Source: Vibrio sp. B1FLJ16 (GTDB taxonomy: Bacteria; Pseudomonadota; Gammaproteobacteria; Enterobacterales; Vibrionaceae). Taken from it: a stretch of 64,000 bases of DNA. The translations under genes and the position numbers were made by a program. The notes under the pieces were generated by a model. The model worked only from the letters and a program-made list of their open reading frames with translations. It made no database searches and was not told the DNA's origin. Location of the stretch: NCBI RefSeq assembly GCF_905175385.1, contig NZ_HG992750.1, positions 930,001-994,000 on the forward strand, in the 5' to 3' direction. Shown here piece after piece: positions 27,126 through 34,428 of the stretch. Position 1 is the stretch's first letter. Each line of letters begins with the position of its first letter.

Positions 27126-27506
27126 ATGGCAGTTACAATTTACAGAGGCTATAGGCTACAGTCTAATTTAGAAGGTAACCTTTGGAAAGTAAGGTTAAAG
27201 AACCAAGTTTTACAAGGTACATTAACTGCAGTTAAAAAAAGTATTGATTGGTGGTGTGATACAGCGTCGATTATAGAGCCAAAAGAGTTCGAGTTGCTTA
27301 GCCCAAGGTATACAAACACTTCAGTAGAACAATCAGAGCTTTTTAACGGCTATACTTTACGCAATGACACTGGCGAAAAAAATGCTTGGTATTGCATGTT
27401 CAATGGCAAATTGATTAAAGGTGGAAAACTTGCTATTCAGCGTTATATAGAGGCTTATTTGGCGGCGAAGCAAAAAGCGTTGCTGGCTCAACAACAAAAG
27501 AAATAA
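27126..27506 (+). CDS. DUF3319 protein with internal duplication
   Basis: This 126-residue basic protein of unknown function is recognised as a Vibrio DUF3319-type protein. It consists of two related halves: YRGYRLQSNLEGNLWKVRL ... LTAVKKSIDWW (about 5-43) and FNGYTLRNDTGEKNAWYCMF ... LAIQRYIEAYL (about 74-113). Each starts with an aromatic-G-Y turn and ends in an amphipathic helix. No signal peptide is present. The stop lies 4 nt before the yciH ATG, so the two genes form one transcript; that is the only functional hint. Confidence 0.75.
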   Translation: MAVTIYRGYRLQSNLEGNLWKVRLKNQVLQGTLTAVKKSIDWWCDTASIIEPKEFELLSPRYTNTSVEQSELFNGYTLRNDTGEKNAWYCMFNGKLIKGGKLAIQRYIEAYLAAKQKALLAQQQKK

Positions 27507-27510
27507 CAGT

Positions 27511-27822
27511 ATGACCTTAGTATATTCAACGGAAACCGGCCGTATCAAACCGGAAGAAGAAAAAGTTTCACGTCCTACCGGTGATGGGATTGTTCGCATT
27601 CAACGCCAGACAAAAGGCCGAAAAGGTAAGGGCGTTTGCATAGTAACAGGTTTGGATCTTGATGACGCTCCACTTAAATTATTAGCAGCGGAGCTTAAGA
27701 AAGTTTGTGGCTGCGGCGGCTCCGTTAAAGATGGCAATATCGAAATTCAAGGTGACGCAAGAGATAAAATCAAAGCACACTTAGAAAAGAAAGGTATGAT
27801 CGTTAAGCTAGCTGGTGGTTAA
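27511..27822 (+). CDS. yciH: YciH/SUI1 family translation initiation factor-like protein
   Basis: The 103-residue protein is a stand-alone SUI1 (eIF1-like) domain. It shows RIQRQTKGRKGKGVCIVTGLD, then LAAELKKVCGCGGSVKDG and IEIQGDARDKIKAHL, matching E. coli YciH. YciH can influence start-codon fidelity on the 30S subunit and has been implicated in stress. It starts 4 nt after the DUF3319 gene ends and is probably translated from the same mRNA. A long hairpin follows. Confidence 0.92.
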   Translation: MTLVYSTETGRIKPEEEKVSRPTGDGIVRIQRQTKGRKGKGVCIVTGLDLDDAPLKLLAAELKKVCGCGGSVKDGNIEIQGDARDKIKAHLEKKGMIVKLAGG

Positions 27823-27831
27823 ACGACGATT

Positions 27832-27860
27832 GGCTAAGCCCATATAATGTGGGCTTAGCC
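27832..27860. terminator. Bidirectional hairpin after yciH
   Basis: GGCTAAGCCCA (27832-27842) pairs perfectly with TGGGCTTAGCC (27850-27860), an 11-bp stem. There is no long T-run on either side. It separates yciH from the convergent acyltransferase gene. Confidence 0.6.
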
Positions 27861-27883
27861 TCTACCACATATTAAAAATTGGT

Positions 27884-28951
27884 TTAATAACCTGTCACAT
27901 ATTGAGAATATGACTTATTTCTTAAAATAGCTTTAACGAAAAGAACAATAAGCATACTTACTGATAAAGTAAACGCTAGGGTTAGTATGAAAAAGAAAAT
28001 ATTAGTTTCTGAATTACTTGCATAATCATATAGTGGAGTACGCTTTAATATTGTGAGAACCCAAGGGTGAATGAAAAATATACCAAAACTAGTTTTAGCT
28101 AATAACGACAGGATACGGTTTTTAAACTGATACACTTCGAACAGATAAAATAAAGCCAACACCATACAGACCTTTTGGACAAACATTGTATCTATGCCTC
28201 CAAACACTAACATTTCCTTGATGTAGTTCCCTCTATGACCGATTGAGGCTTCGTAAATACAAAGTAATATTATAATAAAGACTAACGCAACTAGTTTAAC
28301 CTTTGCGTTCAATAACAAAATATCGCGATATTTTGAAAAGCTACAACCAAGCAGATAGAGTGGAGTAAAATATACGAGCATTTGAAAAGGGTTGGTGTTC
28401 TCGTAAGATCGATGAACGAGTAGCGATAGAATACACAGAACTGTAATAATAGTGGTTTGGTACTTGCCGTTGAGTTCGATAAACTTGATATGTAGTGGAG
28501 TCATTGAAAACAGAAGAAACGCAAACGGAATGTACCAATAGGCGGTTAGCATTCGTCCCGTAAGCATATACTTAATCGTCGTTATAAAAGTAGTGTCTTC
28601 ACTGTTAAAGAGCATTCGCGGGTCAATTTGGACATCAGCCTCATAAAAACCTGTACCCGTTACGTATAGTAAAGACGTTGCTAACGTACCTAAAACGAGA
28701 TACGGAACTATGACTGCTTTAAACTTAGATGCATAAAAATCACTAACCTTTGACTTCCGAGAATAAAACACATGATGGAACATGTATCCAGAAATAAAGA
28801 CAAATAACGCAGTAGAACCGTAAAAAACGTTTTGAAAAGCGAGCCAGGCGCCAGAATTAGTACTCATTCCGTAATGAAAACAGTGAACCGCAACGATACA
28901 AATAATTGCTAAGCCCCGATAGTTTTCAATTGATTGTAGGTAAGGTCGCAT
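27884..28951 (-). CDS. Acyltransferase 3 family membrane protein
   Basis: The 355-residue protein is an integral membrane acyltransferase (PF01757, OatA/OafA type). It has an early R-G-LAIICIVAVHCFHYG segment with the conserved histidine, about ten hydrophobic helices and a late FFIHPWVLTIL helix. Such enzymes move acetyl or other acyl groups to sugars of LPS, capsule or peptidoglycan. The acceptor is not predictable. The gene is AT-rich, stands alone, and lies between yciH and the vxr operon, where I recall no such gene in V. cholerae. That suggests an accessory insertion. Confidence 0.85.
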   Translation of the reverse strand: MRPYLQSIENYRGLAIICIVAVHCFHYGMSTNSGAWLAFQNVFYGSTALFVFISGYMFHHVFYSRKSKVSDFYASKFKAVIVPYLVLGTLATSLLYVTGTGFYEADVQIDPRMLFNSEDTTFITTIKYMLTGRMLTAYWYIPFAFLLFSMTPLHIKFIELNGKYQTTIITVLCILSLLVHRSYENTNPFQMLVYFTPLYLLGCSFSKYRDILLLNAKVKLVALVFIIILLCIYEASIGHRGNYIKEMLVFGGIDTMFVQKVCMVLALFYLFEVYQFKNRILSLLAKTSFGIFFIHPWVLTILKRTPLYDYASNSETNIFFFILTLAFTLSVSMLIVLFVKAILRNKSYSQYVTGY

Positions 28952-29471
28952 ACAATGATCTCTAATCTAAAAATCAGCAAAATAGCATTCATAATATGCA
29001 TATTGTATAGCGAGAAATTAAACTCATTATATATTCAATACTAAAGTTTATTTGGTCATACTTTTTTAAGACTTTACGCAAGGGCAATGGAGAACTTTCG
29101 TTCTCGTAATCATTTCGCCATTACTGCTTGAACAAACTGTATGTTCCATAAATTGTGAAACGTATAGAACCTTTTGTAGTACAAAACAAATCATAACGTT
29201 GTTGGGAAACGATTTAAAAAATGCGAAACAAATGATCTGATGTAGGTATGGGCAATAGCTAGAAAGCGGTTAGCTTTAATATAGATCTTAACAATCGATA
29301 GATTATTAAGATCTATATTAAGAATTTTATGGTAAATAGCGATTATGTTTAATCACAGCCTCTAAATTACAGATGAAATTCCAATAGTAGCGGGATAGGT
29401 GTCTGAACTAGTAAAGATTTGGCGTAGCGCCATATTGTATTTAACATAATATACATAATGCGCACTAAGGG
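28952..29471. other. AT-rich gene-free stretch
   Basis: No coding frame of quality is seen on either strand over about 520 bp. The base composition is lower in GC than the surroundings. The only clear structure is the perfect 16-bp stem at 29276-29321. Confidence 0.5.
29276..29321. repeat. Perfect 16-bp inverted repeat, AT-rich hairpin
   Basis: TTAATATAGATCTTAA (29276-29291) and TTAAGATCTATATTAA (29306-29321) are exact reverse complements separated by 14 nt. Each arm contains AGATCT. It is in the middle of a gene-free stretch and could be a decayed mobile-element end, an operator or an RNA hairpin. Confidence 0.55.
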
Positions 29472-29719
29472 TTAGAAGATTAGCATTGGTGAATTAAGCT
29501 TAGTTACGCCATATTTATTCTTAGCTTCCTTACAAGCTTCTTCGGCTGTCTTGTATGGACCGTGAACTTCGATTTCTCCACAGCGGCCCAGTCATCAACT
29601 TTAAAGCCATACTGCTTATTAAGTTCTTGTACTGTATCTTTTGTTACGTTCGATACCATACACGTTGGTTCTGCATCTTGTTCATTCAAATAGCCGAACA
29701 ACTGGATTGGATATTCCAT
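29472..29719 (-). CDS. Small unknown protein, apparently frameshifted at a C/G run
   Basis: The ATG at 29719 opens MEYPIQLFGYLNEQDAEPTC and continues to VDDW. In the present frame it then becomes a basic, unnatural tail ending at 29504. The -1 frame from the same point gives a plausible end: GEIEVHGPYKTAEEACKEAK, then a short LNSPMLIF tail, stopping at 29472-29474. One extra G on the coding strand at the GGG run (plus-strand CCC 29587-29589) would join the halves into 82 residues. I do not recognise the family. It overlaps the upstream gene stop by one base (TAATG), so the pair is coupled. Confidence 0.5.
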
Positions 29720-29901
29720 TAGCTATTTCCTTGCGTATTGAGTAATAAAGCTGAACCGCAGCGCACTTGGTTTATCAACTCAAGCTGACACTCTTGAAGA
29801 TTTGGCACTAAATATTCTGGGCATGAGCCTGAACTTAAGAACTCGGTTATATCAGATAAACAACTTAATGATTTCCTAAAGTCTTCGTATGTAAAATTCA
29901 T
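29719..29901 (-). CDS. Small protein of unknown function (60 aa)
   Basis: This 60-residue protein begins MNFTYEDFRKSLSCLSDITEF. It has three cysteines (SCLS, SCPEY, ECQLE) in the first 40 residues plus one in VRCGSAL. No known family, signal or membrane helix is recognised. It forms a two-gene unit with the next small gene, whose start codon overlaps its stop codon. The pair is divergent from another small unknown gene at 30117. The AT-rich surroundings suggest accessory DNA. Confidence 0.5.
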   Translation of the reverse strand: MNFTYEDFRKSLSCLSDITEFLSSGSCPEYLVPNLQECQLELINQVRCGSALLLNTQGNS

Positions 29902-30116
29902 AGCTCAACTTCCATTTGAATTAGTTTCATGCCGTATTTTGTATCCGTAGCTATTGATTACGAAGCTTGAGCTATCAACTGTGTAAGTTCCTGCTCGATA
30001 CATACTGTCATCTTTCTCTAATGATCACTGTTAAATCTTGTTTAAATATTAAATTGAATTCATATTAAAACAAGATTAACCTATACATCCCCATATGATT
30101 AGCAAGGATATTTGAC

Positions 30117-30329
30117 ATGGATAAATTATTAGAGTCTGCATTAAAAATAAAACAGCGGACCATGGTTACAGGCCTTTTTGCTCGGAATGGATTTAAGATA
30201 GCAATGACGGATTTCGATGATGTAACATTTGAGCGAGAAGGCGTTCAGGTTGATGTACACTTCGATATGGACTCGAACGCTGAATCAGCTTCAGTTCGAA
30301 CATTAGAACTTAGCGCATCAACCAAATAA
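30117..30329 (+). CDS. Small acidic protein of unknown function (70 aa)
   Basis: The ATG at 30117 has AAGGAT about 8 nt upstream. The 70-residue product has a helical N-terminal half (MDKLLESALKIKQRTMVTGLF) and an acidic C-terminal half (TDFDDVTFEREGVQVDVHF). There is no signal peptide and no membrane helix. I do not recognise a family. It is transcribed toward the convergent uspA-like gene, 49 bp away. Confidence 0.5.
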   Translation: MDKLLESALKIKQRTMVTGLFARNGFKIAMTDFDDVTFEREGVQVDVHFDMDSNAESASVRTLELSASTK

Positions 30330-30378
30330 AGCGTTGAACATTCCAGCCGAGCAAATATAGCTCGGCTTTCAAACCTAT

Positions 30379-30771
30379 CTATTCATCTTGAAGATAGACA
30401 ACCAACATATCGGCCTCTACCGAGTTGGCTACTTTTGGAACTGAAGAAAACAATCGACTTAACAGGTTATGGTGGTGCCCGCATACGACCAAATCAATAT
30501 TGCTCTGCTTAACGAGACCTTTCAATTTGACGTGCAGATCACCGTTTACCACCATGATCTCGTTGACAGGATAGCCACATTGATCAGCAAGTTCCTGTAG
30601 TTCTTGAAGTAAATCCAGTTCTTTTTTAGGTTCTAATACAACTCTGTCTACATCGACATACACGAAGGAAAGCTTACTGTTAGAATCTCTTGCTTGCTTA
30701 ATTGCTTTATCTATCACGATTTTACTAGACTCAGATAAATCGACCGCGACTAATATATGCGCGTAGTTCAT
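30379..30771 (-). CDS. uspA: UspA-type universal stress protein
   Basis: The 130-residue protein starts MNYAHILVAVDLSE and has the alpha/beta Usp fold. The C-terminal loop GHHHNLLSRLFSSVPKVAN corresponds to that of E. coli UspA (GHHQD...), not to the G-x2-G-x9-G(S/T) loop of ATP-binding UspFG types. Nucleotide binding is therefore not expected. I preferred the ATG at 30771, with GGGGTAAGAG upstream, over the TTG at 30789. UspA proteins accumulate in growth arrest and oxidative or metabolic stress. It has no operon partner. Confidence 0.88.
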   Translation of the reverse strand: MNYAHILVAVDLSESSKIVIDKAIKQARDSNSKLSFVYVDVDRVVLEPKKELDLLQELQELADQCGYPVNEIMVVNGDLHVKLKGLVKQSNIDLVVCGHHHNLLSRLFSSVPKVANSVEADMLVVYLQDE

Positions 30772-31460
30772 CACTCTTACCCCCAACAATCTTACCAGAC
30801 TAACTACAAGTCTAGTTCAACTGGACTAATTCAACGCGGCAGATGTGGACAGAAAATTTGCGTTATTCCTATCACTAATATAGTTACCACGTCACCAAGA
30901 GCTTAGATCTGTCTCTTAGTACTAACCTCAGTTGTGAAAATCCAACAACATGAATCACCTTATCTTAGCTCACAATATTTATTATCGAATACCTTAATTA
31001 GCCCATTTCTCGTAAAGAAAACAACGCTCTCTCTTCGGCATATCAAAACATTTGCAAGCGCTTACTGTTTCTCAACTACAAGCAATTACGAAGCTAAAAC
31101 TTAAGCAATTAATGTTACAGCGTCTCTTTTGTAAATTATTAGAATAATATTCTAAAGAAAATCCCGCTCATGCCTGGACTGTAATTTTATTACATGCACA
31201 CTTAAACTTAAGCTCCTTGCTAGACAAAACAACTACGATAAATACTTGTTAATTATAGTTATTTTATAAATAAAGCTTTAATACAACGTTCTTCACCTGC
31301 TACATCGCAAGGTAGTTAAACTAAACAGGTAAAACTTTACTAGTTATCTAATATACTTTTTTGTTTTTGCAGTATGGGTACAATCAGGAATATAAGTGAC
31401 GATGTCACGTAAAGACTCTTTGTAAGATATGTAGAAAAGAAGAGTAAGTTTAGGTAGGTA
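30772..31460. other. Gene-free stretch of about 0.7 kb with scattered dyads
   Basis: No supported coding frame is seen. Visible short dyads are the LacI-family-like site at 31052, TTAGAATAATATTCTAA at 31139-31155, and GTGAC-GAT-GTCAC near 31396-31408. It could carry an unannotated small RNA or the remains of deleted genes. It ends at the vxrE terminator. Confidence 0.5.
31052..31065. promoter_or_regulatory. LacI/GalR-family-like operator
   Basis: TTGCAAGCGCTTAC contains the central GCAAGCGCTTAC that resembles the general LacI/GalR palindrome (TGNAAGCGCTTNCA). No start codon with a good ribosome binding site follows it closely, so it is an orphan site. It could be a chance match. Confidence 0.25.
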
Positions 31461-31486
31461 CAAAAAAACAGGGCCTGTGCCCTGCT
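31461..31486 (-). terminator. Rho-independent terminator after vxrE
   Basis: CAGGGC (31469-31474) pairs with GCCCTG (31479-31484). On the minus strand seven T follow (31462-31468). It lies 10 nt after the vxrE stop and ends the vxrABCDE operon. Confidence 0.9.
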
Positions 31487-31495
31487 TCTTAATTT

Positions 31496-31654
31496 TTACT
31501 GTTGTCTCTGACTTTCTGCGTAATCAGCTCGAATTTGTTTAGCAACAATTTTAATGGCTTCAGCTGTGCTTATACCCTTTGCCATTAACTCTTGAATTTG
31601 TTCTACGGCTTGTTGTTGCGCTTCGTGTGATAGAGGGGGTAGATCATCAAACAT
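31496..31654 (-). CDS. vxrE: VxrE, YoaH/UPF0181 family small protein
   Basis: The 52-residue protein reads [20 protein letters not shown], continues through [20 protein letters not shown] and ends in SQRQQ. It matches the YoaH/UPF0181 family (E. coli YoaH: [30 protein letters not shown]). The biochemical function is unknown. It is the last gene of the vxrABCDE operon, as in V. cholerae. Its GAGGAG ribosome binding site is inside the 3' arm of a hairpin that also looks like a terminator, so its expression is probably attenuated relative to vxrD. Confidence 0.88.
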   Translation of the reverse strand: MFDDLPPLSHEAQQQAVEQIQELMAKGISTAEAIKIVAKQIRADYAESQRQQ

Positions 31655-31680
31655 AAAAAAGCTCCTCAAAATGAGGAGCT
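31655..31680 (-). terminator. Intra-operon terminator that overlaps the vxrE ribosome binding site
   Basis: AGCTCCTCA (31660-31668) pairs with TGAGGAGCT (31672-31680). On the minus strand the hairpin is followed by T residues running directly into the vxrE ATG. The Shine-Dalgarno GAGGAG is in the 3' arm, so one structure could both stop transcription and hide the ribosome binding site. Confidence 0.75.
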
Positions 31681-31696
31681 GACTATAACGATTCGT

Positions 31697-32818
31697 TTAA
31701 TAGGTCGCAAGGAAATTAATCGATACTCCCATTGCGTTTTCATTGGTATACCGTGCGGCTATATCAAGTTCAACCAAGTTTAGCGGAGACAAGCCAATAC
31801 CTGCAGTAATAGTACCTTCGTCATTACTTCGAGCTAAGTTTGTCATGTACCCTGCTCTTAGTGCCATTTGACGTAAAATGTCGATTTCAACACCGGCACG
31901 AATCATTTGTGTATTGTCATCAAAGGAAGAAAAACGTTTTTCTTCATTCAAATCATAATCCACACTCATGGTAAAGTAATCCGCTACGATTCCGGCTCCA
32001 ACGGTAAAAACAGGTCGCATGCTGTATTGGTATGAACGGATCGAGTCTCCGTTATATTGAATCGATTTAGTTTCAATATCTCTGCCAATTAGGTTTTTAG
32101 CAGAAATTCCTACTCGGTAAGGCCCAAAGAACCAAAGTGCACCCGCATCCAAGTTGAACATTGTTTCTGCGGTTTCATTTTCACGTAAATCAGCGGCATC
32201 AAAGTTACTGAAACTCGTGGCGTACGAGTAAGTGTAAACACGCTGAAGTTTAGGCGTAATACCCAATGAAAGGTGTTGCCCCATGTAGTTTGTGTATTTC
32301 GCTAATGAGACACCAGCCTCTGCGACACCAATACTTACTCCTTGGACATAGCTGTCTTCAAGAGGATCTGTGCCTGTTTTATCAATAGTTGGTTGTACAA
32401 AAGATTCCGTATAGAGTTTTCCGTATACCGTCGCAGATAGGAACCGATTCGGAATACCAACGGCCACTACTCCACCTAGGTCAAAGTTAACTTTCTGGCC
32501 ATTAATCTCATCCAATGCATTATTGATTTCAACAGGATCGCTAAGCTTGCTGATCCTATCGATTTCATCAATCAAACCGTATTGATCGTCAAAGCTGAAT
32601 CCAAAGCTAGGAACAATCATACCCGCGTCATCGTTACGACGATAGATTGCAGTAAGAGCGGGGTTAAAGAATGGTGCAGTTAGATAGGTTGCGGACACAG
32701 TACCAACGCCCCCCATCGCATCACTGCGTGCTTCTATTGCATATGTGGCTGCCGAAGATAGATTAGCAAACAGTGATGTGGAGATAGCAATGGTTAAAAT
32801 CTTGAATTGTTTTTTCAT
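31697..32818 (-). CDS. vxrD: VxrD, TraF-like (PF13729) outer-membrane-type protein
   Basis: The 373-residue protein has a signal peptide (ends NLSSAAT) and the conserved start of the conjugal-transfer TraF_2 family, EARSDAMGGVGTVSATYL ... PFFNPAL. Alternating amphipathic strands and a final aromatic-rich strand suggest a FadL-like outer-membrane barrel. It is the fourth gene of vxrABCDE. No conjugation genes are nearby, so the TraF name is only a family label. In V. cholerae the operon supports cell-wall integrity, type VI secretion and biofilm control; the role of VxrD is not defined to my knowledge. Confidence 0.85.
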   Translation of the reverse strand: MKKQFKILTIAISTSLFANLSSAATYAIEARSDAMGGVGTVSATYLTAPFFNPALTAIYRRNDDAGMIVPSFGFSFDDQYGLIDEIDRISKLSDPVEINNALDEINGQKVNFDLGGVVAVGIPNRFLSATVYGKLYTESFVQPTIDKTGTDPLEDSYVQGVSIGVAEAGVSLAKYTNYMGQHLSLGITPKLQRVYTYSYATSFSNFDAADLRENETAETMFNLDAGALWFFGPYRVGISAKNLIGRDIETKSIQYNGDSIRSYQYSMRPVFTVGAGIVADYFTMSVDYDLNEEKRFSSFDDNTQMIRAGVEIDILRQMALRAGYMTNLARSNDEGTITAGIGLSPLNLVELDIAARYTNENAMGVSINFLATY

Positions 32819-32877
32819 ACTACATTTATGTTTTCGTTCGTCCTGAACTTATATCGGCATAAATGTTATTTCTTTAA

Positions 32878-33759
32878 CTATTCTTCTTGCGAAAGGTCAT
32901 AAGTACGGCTAATAGTTTGAGCTTGTTCAATGATTATGTCTCCCTGCCATCGTCGACTGTTGATGCTCACGGCTAAAACATATCGATCATTGGGAACGCC
33001 AGCGAGTTCTAATGAATCTGGGTAGTTGGATTCATAAGTTTTTTTCCACACCTGTTCATATTGCCCTTCTACATAGTCGTATAATCCGACTTCAAGTTGC
33101 GGCAATGGGCAGTGCGGATTTCTTAATGCGCTTTTCTCTACTTTCCAGTTCTCTTTCGATGTCCAGCGGACATATTGGCTTGAATTGGAATCACCCAAAA
33201 TGACCCATGTACGGTACTCTTTTTGATCTTTAGCAACAACGGAAAGATGATACAAACCAGATTCAAGCTTACCTGTTAAATTGTAACGTTTGAGAAAACT
33301 ACGTTCGTTAGCAATTTCACTGCCTTTTGGCATCTCTTCTATGCCAAATGAACTGTCTGCCGAAATTGAGGTATCCACCCAGCGGCGGAAAGAGATATGA
33401 TCTATGTCGGTTGTTGCTCTGAGCTTAATAACCAACCTAAAAGTATCTCGTCCCGGACTCTGGATAGTCTGCTGAATGACATTAACGCCACTTATCCATT
33501 CAGGTAGAGTCACACCAGTAAGTGCCTTACCACAATCTGTGGTTAAAGATTGCCCTAACAGCTCATTAAGGTGAGAGTTCAACTCTTTATTAGGCTCTGT
33601 CTGCCAGAGTTCCACTAATGACGTGAACATTGCTGAAAGGTCATCTTCCAAGAGATGTTGATGAGCCTGCGTCAAAGGTGTATTCGATTGAAACCAATCC
33701 ATGGAATGGACTGGTTTCACTAACGCTAATGACAAAACTACAGGGAGTAGTATTTTCAT
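32878..33759 (-). CDS. vxrC: VxrC, DUF2861 periplasmic protein
   Basis: The 293-residue secreted protein has a cleavable signal (MKILLPVVLSLALVKPVHS). No enzyme motif is seen; the sequence looks beta-rich with a single DCGKAL cysteine region. It corresponds to VxrC (DUF2861 type) in the operon of the VxrAB two-component system. It starts 7 bp after the vxrB stop, so cotranscription is nearly certain. A periplasmic place makes it a candidate accessory sensor or modulator of VxrA; this is inference. Confidence 0.82.
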   Translation of the reverse strand: MKILLPVVLSLALVKPVHSMDWFQSNTPLTQAHQHLLEDDLSAMFTSLVELWQTEPNKELNSHLNELLGQSLTTDCGKALTGVTLPEWISGVNVIQQTIQSPGRDTFRLVIKLRATTDIDHISFRRWVDTSISADSSFGIEEMPKGSEIANERSFLKRYNLTGKLESGLYHLSVVAKDQKEYRTWVILGDSNSSQYVRWTSKENWKVEKSALRNPHCPLPQLEVGLYDYVEGQYEQVWKKTYESNYPDSLELAGVPNDRYVLAVSINSRRWQGDIIIEQAQTISRTYDLSQEE

Positions 33760-33765
33760 TCTTGA

Positions 33766-34428
33766 TTATGCTTTCATTTTGTAGCCAACACCACGCAGTG
33801 TTTCAATTTCCAAACCCGGAAGTTTTTGGCGCAGCTGCAATACGTGTGTATCAACGGTACGTGTTGTTGGGAAATGGTTGTAACCCCATACATGATCAAG
33901 CAGTTCATCACGAGTAAATACTCGGCCTAAGTTTGAAGCTAGGAAAAGTAGCAAATCAAACTCGGTACGCGTTAAAGTGATTATCTCACCTTTAAACGTG
34001 ACTTCACGAGTAGCACGATCAATTTCCAACTCTTTTGTCACGACTTTATCTGCGCTGTCCTGATCAGCGGCATCGGGCGCTCTTAGCTGAGCGCGAATCC
34101 GAGCAAATAACTCCGCTTCAGCAAAAGGTTTAGTCAAATAGTCATTTGCACCTGAATCAAGACCCGCTACCTTATCTTTTACCGTAACAAGTGCTGTAAG
34201 TAAGATGACCGGAACGTCTTTTATTTTTTTCCAGTTAGAGAGATGTTGTACAGAATCACCATCAGGTAATTGTCGATCCAGAATAACTAAATCGGCTTTT
34301 TTCCAGACAGGCTCTACATCAGCAATACGCTCCACATGTAAACACTCATATCCTGCTTGTTCCAGGCTAACTAATAAGCCATCAGCTAAGTTTTTGTCGT
34401 CCTCAACGAGAAGCAGCGTCTGTTTCAC
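33766..34428 (-). CDS. vxrB: VxrB/WigR response regulator (OmpR family)
   Basis: The 220-residue protein has a receiver domain (1-118) with the acidic pocket (VEDDKN), the phospho-acceptor aspartate in LVILDRQLPDGD, the conserved T in LLTAL and K in LTKPF. A winged-helix OmpR DNA-binding domain follows (about 128-220; RTEFDLLLFLASNLGRVFTRDELLDHVWG). In V. cholerae VxrB (WigR) activates cell-wall synthesis genes, type VI secretion and biofilm genes after beta-lactam-type stress. It overlaps vxrA by 26 bp. Confidence 0.92.
   Translation of the reverse strand: MKQTLLLVEDDKNLADGLLVSLEQAGYECLHVERIADVEPVWKKADLVILDRQLPDGDSVQHLSNWKKIKDVPVILLTALVTVKDKVAGLDSGANDYLTKPFAEAELFARIRAQLRAPDAADQDSADKVVTKELEIDRATREVTFKGEIITLTRTEFDLLLFLASNLGRVFTRDELLDHVWGYNHFPTTRTVDTHVLQLRQKLPGLEIETLRGVGYKMKA

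Noticed and set aside
31697..32818. Conjugation system suggested by the TraF label of VxrD
   Set aside because: No other transfer genes are present, and the gene lies in the chromosomal vxr operon; the family name is historical.
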